A stretch of 6,733 nucleotides of DNA from Tidjanibacter sp. (GCA_017379955.1 JAFNVE010000126.1:1-6733), one strand, 5' to 3'. Positions 1-6,660 are shown, counted from the first letter of the stretch. Notes: generated by a model from the letters alone, not told the origin. Program-made: numbers and translations.

Positions 1-20
1 CTTTCACCTTTCACCTTTCC
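1..20. repeat. Short heptamer tandem repeat (CTTTCAC), possibly cut by the window edge
   Basis: The first 20 bases are two perfect copies of CTTTCAC followed by a partial third copy, CTTTCC. The array touches the left edge, so more copies may lie outside. A second, different heptamer array sits at 102-117, on the other side of a G/C-rich hairpin. No function can be read from it. It may be simple intergenic drift or part of a repeated spacer element. Confidence 0.5.
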
Positions 21-56
21 TATTCGCCCTACACTCCTTACCCTCCCTTTATAAAC

Positions 57-93
57 AACCGCCGGGGAATATTCGATATATCCCTCGGCGGTT
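57..93. terminator. G/C-rich hairpin, candidate intrinsic terminator
   Basis: AACCGCCG (57-64) pairs perfectly with CGGCGGTT (86-93). The stem continues with GGGA (65-68) against TCCC (81-84) past a one-base bulge at 85, then four A/T pairs past a bulge at 80, closing on a three-base loop near 73-75. On the minus strand the stem is followed by a broken T-rich tail (GTTTATAAA), so it could end the CoA-transferase transcript about 160 nt after its stop codon. On the plus strand the tail is also A/T-rich (TTAGGATTAATTTTG), so it could equally serve a gene to the left of the window. Neither tail is a clean run of T, so direction is left open. Confidence 0.55.
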
Positions 94-101
94 AGGATTA
101 A

Positions 102-117
102 TTTTGAATTTTGAATT
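102..117. repeat. Short heptamer tandem repeat (TTTTGAA)
   Basis: Two perfect copies of TTTTGAA (102-108 and 109-115) are followed by the first two bases of a third. It lies just right of the 57-93 hairpin, mirroring the CTTTCAC array on the hairpin's left. Short A/T-rich heptamer repeats of this sort are familiar in Bacteroidales spacers (my recollection, not checked). No coding or protein-binding role is evident. Confidence 0.45.
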
Positions 118-152
118 CAGTATTTTGCATTAAATAAATCGAATGATTGAGG

Positions 153-236
153 AAATTTTGGGCTTTGCGATGAAAGGCAAGCCGAAGTTTACTAAGCGTA
201 AATGAGGCGAAGCCTTTCGAGAAAAGTGCAAAATTT
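153..236. repeat. 84-nt nested imperfect palindrome, possible dispersed intergenic element
   Basis: Five stem segments nest in register: 153-160 with 229-236 (8 bp), 163-166 with 223-226 (4 bp), 172-178 with 212-218 (7 bp), 181-183 with 206-208 (3 bp) and 188-192 with 198-202 (5 bp). They close on a five-base loop TAAGC (193-197). The internal loops are short and rich in G and A. The outer right arm could alternatively pair with ATTTTGCA at 122-129 (match 227-234). The element starts 15 nt beyond the CoA-transferase stop and would lie in its 3' untranslated RNA. There is no T-tract after it on either strand, so it does not look like a standard terminator. It could be a REP- or MITE-like repeat, or a 3'-end RNA stabiliser. 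Copy number cannot be judged from one window. Confidence 0.5.
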
Positions 237-250
237 ACCAATCAGACGGC

Positions 251-1570
251 TTATTTACCCATGCACATCTTGATATAGTGGTGATGCGAACCAAAACGCT
301 CAAATGCAGCGCGGTCCAGAGCCTCGCGGTGGTCGGGGTGTGCTACGCTGATGAGCAGACGAGCGCGCTCCTGGAAGGTCTTGCCGTAGAGGTTTACTGC
401 ACCATACTCGGTTACGAACCAGTGCATATGCGAGCGGGTGGTAACGACACCTGCACCCTCAGCGAGTACGGGAGCAATCTTGCTCACGCCCTTGTTGGTC
501 ACCGAAGGCATAGCGATAATAGCCTTACCGCCCTGGCTGCGCGATGCGCCATAGATGAAGTCTACCTGGCCACCTACGCCCGAGTAGAACTTGGTGCCGA
601 GCGAGTCAGCGCAAACCTGACCGGTGAGGTCAATCGAGAGAGCCGAGTTGATAGCGCAGAACTTGGGGTTCTGAGCGATGATGAAGGGATCGTTGGTGTA
701 AGCAACATCCATCATAAGTACCTCGGGGTTATTGTCAATGAAGTTGTAAACCTCCTGCGAACCCATAAGGAAGGTCGAAACGATTTTACCCTTGTCGGTA
801 ACCTTGTTAGCGCCGTTAACAACGCCCTTCTCTACCAGGGGCAGTACGCCGTCAGCGAACATCTCAGTGTGGATACCGAGGTTCTTGTGGTTACCGAGCT
901 GTGCGAGCACTGCGTTAGGAATAGCACCGATACCCATCTGGAGGCAAGCACCATCCTCAATCAGAGCAGCACAGTTGCGACCGATAGCGGTCTCTACCTC
1001 GTTGGGGGCGGTGAAGTGGCCCTCCATCAGAGGCTGGTCATCCTGAACGAAGATATCGATCATCGAAGCGGGGATCATAGCGTCACCAAATGCGCGGGGA
1101 ACATACTTGTTCACAACAGCGATTACAGTGTCAGCGCACTCAACAGCAGCCAGAGTAGCATCTACCGAGGTGCCGAGCGACACGAAGCCGTGCTCGTCAA
1201 CGGGCGATACCTGAATCATTGCTACGTTACAGGGCAGTGCACCCGAACGATAGAGTTTCTGAGTCTCGCTGAGGAATACGGGGATGTAGTCAGCAAAACC
1301 ACTCTGAGTTACCTTGCGCACGTTGCCGCCTACGAAGAACGAGTCGAGCTGGAAGATACCCTCCATCTCGGGTGCTGCATAGGGAGCCTCACCCTCGGTG
1401 TGGAGGTGGTGGATGCGAACATCCTTCAACTCGCCAGCCTCGCCACGAGCGCACATAGCCTTAATCAGACACTGGGGAGCACTTGCTACACTGCTGAGGT
1501 GTACGTGGTCGCCCGACTTGATAACCTTCACCGCCTCTTCGGGTGTGGTGAACTTGATCTCTTTTCTCAT
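251..1570 (-). CDS. Acetyl-CoA hydrolase/transferase family CoA-transferase (4-hydroxybutyrate/butyrate:acetate type)
   Basis: A 439-residue cytosolic enzyme that should move CoA between a short-chain acyl-CoA and acetate or another carboxylic acid through a glutamyl-CoA thioester. Visible marks are GIGAIPNAVL (213-222), HTEMFADG with the expected catalytic Glu at 236, and the glycine-rich GVGGQVDF (331-338). The C-terminal segment HWFVTEYGAVNLYGK (383-397) is also typical. The Glu position and total length fit the AbfT/butyryl-CoA:acetate group, where this Glu is near 238, better than the roughly 500-residue succinyl-CoA:acetate enzymes. The ATG at 1568-1570 gives a family-typical N-terminus (MRKEIKFTTPEEAV); the sequence before it is A-rich with no clear Shine-Dalgarno. 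It is transcribed away from korAB across a 262-bp spacer. The acyl substrate (butyryl, 4-hydroxybutyryl, propionyl or succinyl) cannot be fixed from sequence. No sign of damage. Confidence 0.93.
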   Translation of the reverse strand: MRKEIKFTTPEEAVKVIKSGDHVHLSSVASAPQCLIKAMCARGEAGELKDVRIHHLHTEGEAPYAAPEMEGIFQLDSFFVGGNVRKVTQSGFADYIPVFLSETQKLYRSGALPCNVAMIQVSPVDEHGFVSLGTSVDATLAAVECADTVIAVVNKYVPRAFGDAMIPASMIDIFVQDDQPLMEGHFTAPNEVETAIGRNCAALIEDGACLQMGIGAIPNAVLAQLGNHKNLGIHTEMFADGVLPLVEKGVVNGANKVTDKGKIVSTFLMGSQEVYNFIDNNPEVLMMDVAYTNDPFIIAQNPKFCAINSALSIDLTGQVCADSLGTKFYSGVGGQVDFIYGASRSQGGKAIIAMPSVTNKGVSKIAPVLAEGAGVVTTRSHMHWFVTEYGAVNLYGKTFQERARLLISVAHPDHREALDRAAFERFGSHHHYIKMCMGK

Positions 1571-1701
1571 TTTTTAGATGGGTTTTTGTTATGTTTTGTA
1601 TTGTGTTATGTTGCTTTGTTGGTAGGTGATTGGGCTGTTTGTCGGGCTTCATTTGTCACTACATTGCCCCAATCGGCCACAAACTACCTAAAAATCGGCT
1701 T

Positions 1702-1709
1702 CAAAGTTA
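1702..1709 (-). promoter_or_regulatory. Candidate -7 promoter element for the CoA-transferase gene
   Basis: Read on the minus strand these bases are TAACTTTG, an exact match to the Bacteroidetes -7 consensus TAnnTTTG. No convincing TTTG -33 box is seen at the usual 19-21 bp upstream. Use of this site would give a leader of roughly 125 nt before the ATG at 1570. That leader contains a 7-bp inverted repeat (1628-1634 with 1668-1674). The eight-base motif has only six fixed positions and can occur by chance in A/T-rich DNA. Confidence 0.35.
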
Positions 1710-1751
1710 ATAATTATTTTCCGAAAGAGTGGTAAGCAATAAATAATTTAT

Positions 1752-1759
1752 TATTTTTG
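1752..1759 (+). promoter_or_regulatory. Candidate -7 promoter element for korAB
   Basis: TATTTTTG matches the Bacteroidetes -7 consensus TAnnTTTG exactly and lies in an A/T-rich stretch (1738-1759) of the divergent spacer. A transcript would start near 1765, giving a leader of about 65-70 nt. No good -33 TTTG is seen at the expected distance. The leader ends with GATAACT repeated at 1815-1821 and 1826-1832, the second copy directly abutting the korA start codon. With the minus-strand candidate at 1702-1709, the two promoters would stand back to back about 43 bp apart. Confidence 0.4.
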
Positions 1760-1832
1760 CTTTGGAAACTGTTTGTTATGGTTTCGCATATTACTAACCA
1801 CAAATAGAAGTTTAGATAACTTTTTGATAACT

Positions 1833-3680
1833 ATGAAGACAAAAGAGGTCAATGACGTCGTTCTCCGATTCTCCGGTGACTCGGGCGACGGAATGCAACT
1901 CACAGGTACTCTCTTCTCGGATACTGCTGCCCTGCTTGGCAATGGTATCTCGACCTTCCCTGATTATCCCGCCGAGATTCGTGCTCCGCAAGGCACAGTG
2001 GCTGGTGTGTCGGGTTTCCAGGTGCATATCGGCTCGCAGAGAGTACTCACCCCTGGCGACTATTGCGATGTGTTGGTGGCTATGAATCCCGCCGCGCTGA
2101 AAGCAAATGCTTGCTGGCTCAAAAAAGATTCAACAATCATCATCGATGCCGACTCGCTCGATGCCAAGAGTGTGGCGCGTGCGGGCTTCAAGAGTGAAGA
2201 CCCCTTCGCAGAACTCGGCCTCGAAGGATATAATATCCTCACTCCTGCCATTACCTCGATGACTCGCGATGCTTTGGCAGGACTCGACCTGGACCAGAAG
2301 AGCGTAGTGAAGTGCAAGAATATGTTTGCACTTGGCATCTGCCTCTATCTCTACGACAAGCCTCTGGACCACCCCAAGAGTTATATCCAGAAGAAGTTTG
2401 GTGCTAAACGCCCTGTGGTTGCCGAGGCCAACATCTTGGCTCTGACCGCTGGTTATAACTATGGCAACAACACCCACGCCTTTGCTAACACCTACCGCGT
2501 GGAGGCTGCCGACCTGCCAAAGGGTCTCTATCGTAATATCAACGGTAACCAGGCTACCGCTTGGGGTCTGTTGGCAGCGAGCGAGAAGAGTGGTCGCCCT
2601 CTCTTCTGCGGCTCCTATCCTATCACCCCCGCTACCGTAATCCTCGAAGAACTCGCTAAGCGTAAAGACTTGGGCGTGAAGACCGTACAGGCTGAGGACG
2701 AGATTGCGGGTATCTGTACTTCGATTGGTGCTTCGTTTGCAGGCCACCTGGCTGTTACCAGCACCTCGGGTCCTGGTCTGTCGCTTAAATCGGAGGCTAT
2801 GGGTCTTGCTGTTATGGCGGAGTTACCTTTGGTAGTTGTGGATGTACAGCGTGGTGGTCCTTCGACAGGTTTGCCCACCAAGACCGAGCAGAGCGACCTG
2901 CGTCAGGCTCTGTGGGGTCGCAATGGTGAGTGCCCTATGGTGGTGCTTGCAGCAAGCAGTCCTTCGGATTGCTTCAATACCGCTTTCCAGGCGGCGAAAA
3001 TTGCCCTCGAACATATGACACCGGTGATTATGCTCAGCGACGGCTTTATCGCTAACGGCAGTCAGCCTTGGCGTATCCCCTCGATGAGCGACTATCCCGA
3101 GATTGTTCCTCCCGTTATTACCGAACTCGACGAGAACGAGCCTCGCTTCTTGCCCTACAAGCGCGATGATAAGCGTCTTGCACGTCGTTGGGCACTTCCT
3201 GGTACTAAGGGCTTGGAGCACCGCATCGGTGGTTTGGAGAAGGACTTCCTCAAAGGTACCGTGTCGCATAACCCCCTCAATCACCAGCGTATGGTGGAGG
3301 CTCGTGCTGCGAAGGTGGCTGCTGTTGCCGACTTTGTACCTCGTCAGGAGGTGCTTGGTGAGAGCAGTGGCGATTTGCTCGTTGTGGGCTGGGGTGGTAC
3401 TAAGGGCCACTTGCAGGCCGTTGTTGAGAAGATGCAGGCTGAGGGTAAGAGTATTTCGCTCTGCCACCTCACCTATATCAATCCTCTGCCCAATGGCTTG
3501 AAGGAGATTCTGGCAGGCTTCAAGAAGATTGTTGTTTGCGAGCTCAACGATGGACAACTTGCCGACTATCTGCGTATGAACTTCCAGGAGTTCAAGTATG
3601 AGCAGATGAATAAATTGCAGGGTCAGCCCTTCACTACCGTGGAGTTGGAGGCCAAGTTTAACACCCTAATCGAGAAGTAA
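1833..3680 (+). CDS. korA: 2-oxoacid:ferredoxin oxidoreductase, fused gamma-alpha subunit (2-oxoglutarate type)
   Basis: The larger subunit of a ferredoxin-dependent 2-oxoacid oxidoreductase, which interconverts 2-oxoglutarate plus CoA with succinyl-CoA, CO2 and reduced ferredoxin in the cytosol. I start at the ATG at 1833 (615 residues): the protein then opens MKTKEVNDVVLRFSGDSGDG, as expected for the family. The in-frame ATG 20 codons earlier adds a segment with no family resemblance that falls in the likely leader. The N-terminal gamma-type domain (about 1-200) carries SGDSGDG (14-20) and YPAEIRAPQGT (45-55). The alpha part begins near 238 (GNQATAWG) with the YPITPAT signature (262-268), AEDEIAG (287-293), TSTSGPGLSLK (309-319) and GGPSTGLPTKTEQSDL (341-356), followed by a C-terminal swivel domain. 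Length and fusion order match KorA. korB follows after 4 nt, so the two are surely co-translated partners. Substrate assignment rests on family resemblance; another 2-oxoacid is possible. Confidence 0.93.
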   Translation: MKTKEVNDVVLRFSGDSGDGMQLTGTLFSDTAALLGNGISTFPDYPAEIRAPQGTVAGVSGFQVHIGSQRVLTPGDYCDVLVAMNPAALKANACWLKKDSTIIIDADSLDAKSVARAGFKSEDPFAELGLEGYNILTPAITSMTRDALAGLDLDQKSVVKCKNMFALGICLYLYDKPLDHPKSYIQKKFGAKRPVVAEANILALTAGYNYGNNTHAFANTYRVEAADLPKGLYRNINGNQATAWGLLAASEKSGRPLFCGSYPITPATVILEELAKRKDLGVKTVQAEDEIAGICTSIGASFAGHLAVTSTSGPGLSLKSEAMGLAVMAELPLVVVDVQRGGPSTGLPTKTEQSDLRQALWGRNGECPMVVLAASSPSDCFNTAFQAAKIALEHMTPVIMLSDGFIANGSQPWRIPSMSDYPEIVPPVITELDENEPRFLPYKRDDKRLARRWALPGTKGLEHRIGGLEKDFLKGTVSHNPLNHQRMVEARAAKVAAVADFVPRQEVLGESSGDLLVVGWGGTKGHLQAVVEKMQAEGKSISLCHLTYINPLPNGLKEILAGFKKIVVCELNDGQLADYLRMNFQEFKYEQMNKLQGQPFTTVELEAKFNTLIEK

Positions 3681-3684
3681 GAGT

Positions 3685-4719
3685 ATGGAAAAAGAGATGA
3701 TACACTATTCGTTCACCGATTTCAAGAGTGATCAAGAGGTTAAGTGGTGCCCTGGTTGCGGTAACCACGCCATACTGAGTGCGGTGCAGAAGGCTATGCC
3801 TCAGGTAGCTGAGGATACGGGCGCACCCAAGGAGAGTTTTGTGGTGGTGTCGGGCATCGGCTGCTCGTCGCGCTTCCCCTACTATATGGATACCTATGGC
3901 TTCCATAGCATCCACGGCCGTGCAAATGCGATTGCTACGGGCGTGAAGACCGCCAACCCTTCGCTCAATGTTTTTGTGGCTACGGGCGATGGCGACTCGC
4001 TCGCTATTGGTGGTAACCACTTTATCCACGCTGTGCGCCGTAACATCGACCTGGATGTTATCCTCTTCAATAACGAGATTTATGGTCTGACCAAGGGTCA
4101 GTATTCGCCCACCTCGAAACTCGGTAAGGTGACCAAGACTTCGCCTTTCGGTACTATCGAGAAGCCTTTTAACCCTGGCGAGTTGGTGATTGGTGCTCGC
4201 GGCACATTTTTCGCACGTTCGGTAGATGTTGAGGTTGCTCTGACTAAGGATTGCCTGGTTGAGGCTGCCGAGCATAAGGGTATGTCGGTTGTGGAAGTGT
4301 TGCAGAACTGCGTGATTTTCAACGATAAGGCACACGCTGATTTTGCTGCCGACAAGGCTATGCGTGCAGAGCGCACCATCACTCTCCATCACGGCGAGAA
4401 GATGCTCTTTGGCGCAGAGAAGAACAAGGGCTTGGTGCTCGACGGCTTTAAGTTGAAGGTTGTGACTGTTGGCGAGGATGGCGTAACACTTGACGATGTG
4501 CTGACTCACGATGCACACGAAAAGGATACCTATCTCCACAATGCTCTGGCTGCTATGAAGTATCCCGACTATCCTGTGGCTCTGGGTGTTATTCGCGATG
4601 TGGATGAGCCTACCTATGAGCAGGAGGTGGAGCGTCAGATTGCTGAGCAGCAGGCTGTTGCACCTATCAAGTGTGTTGACGACCTTTTGCGCAGTGGCGA
4701 TACCTGGATGATTGAGTAA
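3685..4719 (+). CDS. korB: 2-oxoacid:ferredoxin oxidoreductase, beta subunit (thiamine diphosphate and Fe-S binding)
   Basis: The 344-residue catalytic partner of KorA, holding thiamine diphosphate and one [4Fe-4S] cluster. WCPGCGNH (21-28) supplies two cysteines (22, 25). Cys60 in GIGCSS and Cys209 in LQNCVIF are placed where the family has its other two cluster ligands. The ThDP/Mg motif is GDGDSLAIGGNH (101-112) through FNNEIYGLTKGQYSPTS (128-144). GLTKGQ resembles 2-oxoglutarate enzymes more than the TGGQ form of pyruvate enzymes. The ATG at 3685 lies 4 nt after the korA stop; a second ATG at codon 5 (3697) is a possible alternative. No ferredoxin-like delta subunit is present, as in other two-subunit KorAB enzymes, so a separate ferredoxin should carry electrons. 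All key residues are intact. Confidence 0.93.
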   Translation: MEKEMIHYSFTDFKSDQEVKWCPGCGNHAILSAVQKAMPQVAEDTGAPKESFVVVSGIGCSSRFPYYMDTYGFHSIHGRANAIATGVKTANPSLNVFVATGDGDSLAIGGNHFIHAVRRNIDLDVILFNNEIYGLTKGQYSPTSKLGKVTKTSPFGTIEKPFNPGELVIGARGTFFARSVDVEVALTKDCLVEAAEHKGMSVVEVLQNCVIFNDKAHADFAADKAMRAERTITLHHGEKMLFGAEKNKGLVLDGFKLKVVTVGEDGVTLDDVLTHDAHEKDTYLHNALAAMKYPDYPVALGVIRDVDEPTYEQEVERQIAEQQAVAPIKCVDDLLRSGDTWMIE

Positions 4720-4785
4720 TCCTGATGTTGCCCCTGATATAAAGAATTGAAAGATAATTATTTATGTATTAAATTGTAAATAACA

Positions 4786-6642
4786 ATGACAGAGAAATTA
4801 AAGATTAGAGATCTTACGATGCGTGATGGCCAGCAGAGTGCCTTTGCGACTCGTATGAAGCAATCGCAGATTGATCGTATTCTGCCGTTGTACAAAGATG
4901 CCAACTTCTATGCCTTGGAGGTGTGGGGTGGTGCAGTGCCCGACTCGGTGATGCGCTACCTTGGTGAGAACCCCTGGACTCGTTTGGAGAGCATCCACGA
5001 GGTTATCGGCCCTGTGTCGAAGCTGACTGCTCTTTCGCGTGGCCGTAACTTGTTCGGCTATGCTCCCTATACCGATCAGATTATCGACGGCTTCTGCCGT
5101 AATGCTATTGAGTCGGGTCTGGGTATTATGCGTATCTTTGATGCACTGAACGATGTGGATAATGTGAAGTCGACCATCAAGTATGTAAAGCAGTATGGCG
5201 GTATTGCCGATTGTGCTGTTTGCTATACTATCGACCCCAAGTATCCCCCCGTAAAGTTCTTCGACCGCCTGCGTGGTAAGAAGAATCCTGAGCCTGTCTT
5301 TACCGATGCTTACTTCCTCGACAAGGCAAAGCAGATGGAGGCTCTGGGTGCGGATATGATTACCATTAAGGATATGAGTGGTCTGATTCCTCCCCGCCGT
5401 GTGTCGAATCTGATTAAACTCTTCAAGCAGAATTTGAAGGTACCCGTAGATTTCCACACCCACTGTACCCCCGGATATGGTCTGGCATCGGTGCTGGCTG
5501 CAATTGGTGCAGGTGTTGATGTTGTTGATACCAACATCTGGAACTTTGCAGGTGGCCCTGCTGCTCCTGCTATCGAACTTGTGTGGATCTTCTGCCAGAA
5601 GGCTGGTGTAGAGCTCGATATCAATATGGAGGCTGTTGCTAAGATTAATGAGCACCTCTTTGAGATTCGTAAGGAGCTTGATGCATTTGATGCTGTTAAG
5701 AAGTTCCCCAAGCCTTTCAACCCTCTGACCGACAAGCTCCCTGCTGAGATTGATGCAGAGTTTGATCGCGCCCTCAAGGCTGTTAAGGAGGTTGACGAGG
5801 ATACCTTGGTAGATGCTTGCCACAAGATTGAGGCTTACTTCGGTTTCCCCGAGCCCAACGAGCTGGTGCAGAAGGCAGAGATTCCCGGTGGTATGTATAC
5901 CAATATGGTGGCTCAGCTCAAACAGCTCAAGAGCGAGGATATCTTGGAGGATGCAATGAAACTTATCCCCACCGTGCGTTTGCAGGCAGGTCTGCCTCCT
6001 CTGGTGACTCCTACAAGCCAGATTGTGGGTGCTCAGGCTGTTAACTGCGCTATCGACTTGAAGAAGGGTAAACCTATGTACACCACCACCAGCAACCAGT
6101 TTGTAAGTATGGTGAAGGGTGAGTATGGTCACACCCCCGTTAAGGTTGACCCCGAGTTCCGTTTGAAGATTGCAGGTACTCGTGAGGAGACTCCTTACGA
6201 TACCTCTAAGTATAAGATGCAGCCCAACCCCGTTTTGGAGGATTGTGGTGGCGTTAAACTTGCCGAGAACGAGAAGGAGGAGCTCTTGCTCGAACTCTTC
6301 CCGATGGTGGCTAAGGACTACCTTACCAAGACCAAACGTGCATATTGGGAGGCTAACAAACCTAAGGAGGAGCCTAAACCAGAGCCTCAGCCTGAGGTGC
6401 CTGCTGCTGAGCCTATCGTGTTGAAGGGTGCTGCAGTTGTTGCTCCCCTGCCCGGCACTGTGTTGAGTATCAGTGTTAAGGAGGGCGACGAGGTTAAGCG
6501 TGGTCAGGAGGTGCTTGTGATCGACGCGATGAAGATGGAGAACAGCGTCGTTTCCGACCATAAGGGTAAGGTACTCCGTATCTTCGTTGAGCCTGGCCAG
6601 GCTGTTGCTGCTGATGGCCTGCTGATGGAGATTGGCGAGTAG
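4786..6642 (+). CDS. Biotin-dependent carboxyltransferase with C-terminal biotin carrier domain (pyruvate carboxylase subunit B / oxaloacetate decarboxylase alpha)
   Basis: A 618-residue protein that transfers a carboxyl group between biotin and pyruvate/oxaloacetate. The carboxyltransferase TIM barrel (about 5-300) opens with RDGQQSAFATRM (13-24), where Asp14 is a metal ligand; WGGAVPDSVMRYL (47-59), IKDMSGLIPP with Lys195, and FHTHCTPG with His224 and His226 follow. The conserved middle domain includes IPGGMYTNM (366-374) and TPTSQIVGAQAV (408-419). A Pro/Glu/Lys linker (525-543) leads to a biotinyl domain (about 548-618) with AMKMEN (581-586), where Lys583 should carry biotin. Against the textbook enzymes, about 20 residues appear inserted near 152-172. 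It follows korB by 66 A/T-rich nt, so read-through or its own promoter are both possible. oadA and pycB are the candidate symbols. The choice depends on whether its partner is a biotin carboxylase or a membrane sodium pump, and neither is in the window. Confidence 0.9.
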   Translation: MTEKLKIRDLTMRDGQQSAFATRMKQSQIDRILPLYKDANFYALEVWGGAVPDSVMRYLGENPWTRLESIHEVIGPVSKLTALSRGRNLFGYAPYTDQIIDGFCRNAIESGLGIMRIFDALNDVDNVKSTIKYVKQYGGIADCAVCYTIDPKYPPVKFFDRLRGKKNPEPVFTDAYFLDKAKQMEALGADMITIKDMSGLIPPRRVSNLIKLFKQNLKVPVDFHTHCTPGYGLASVLAAIGAGVDVVDTNIWNFAGGPAAPAIELVWIFCQKAGVELDINMEAVAKINEHLFEIRKELDAFDAVKKFPKPFNPLTDKLPAEIDAEFDRALKAVKEVDEDTLVDACHKIEAYFGFPEPNELVQKAEIPGGMYTNMVAQLKQLKSEDILEDAMKLIPTVRLQAGLPPLVTPTSQIVGAQAVNCAIDLKKGKPMYTTTSNQFVSMVKGEYGHTPVKVDPEFRLKIAGTREETPYDTSKYKMQPNPVLEDCGGVKLAENEKEELLLELFPMVAKDYLTKTKRAYWEANKPKEEPKPEPQPEVPAAEPIVLKGAAVVAPLPGTVLSISVKEGDEVKRGQEVLVIDAMKMENSVVSDHKGKVLRIFVEPGQAVAADGLLMEIGE

Positions 6643-6660
6643 TTCTTCTCCGCTTTTCTG

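Noticed and set aside
122..234. ATTTTGCA (122-129) and TGCAAAAT (227-234) as terminal inverted repeats of a small transposon relic
   Set aside because: The arms are short and A/T-rich, there is no convincing flanking target duplication and no transposase remnant. Kept only as an alternative pairing for the palindrome.
1628..1674. Inverted repeat GATTGGG/CCCAATC in the CoA-transferase leader, considered as a riboswitch or attenuator
   Set aside because: Only 7 bp with a 33-nt loop, no conserved riboswitch core recognised and no T-tract or alternative stem to form a switch.
278..1735. A 485-codon open frame on the plus strand opposite the CoA-transferase
   Set aside because: Same shadow effect of biased codon use. 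The minus-strand frame carries the catalytic Glu and CoA-transferase motifs, and the plus-strand translation resembles nothing I know.
1773..1832. A 20-codon N-terminal extension of KorA from an upstream in-frame ATG
   Set aside because: The extension has no family resemblance, lies in A/T-rich leader sequence just after the candidate promoter, and the ATG at 1833 gives the usual KorA N-terminus.
2823..3557. Open frames on the minus strand within korA (also 2130-2747) and within korB (3658-4539)
   Set aside because: They lie wholly or almost wholly inside strongly supported genes, show no domain signature and have no plausible leader.
4720..4785. A separate promoter for the carboxyltransferase gene
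   Set aside because: The best site, TATTTATG near 4760, misses the -7 consensus by one fixed base and has no -33 box. Not listed as a feature, though an own promoter is not excluded.
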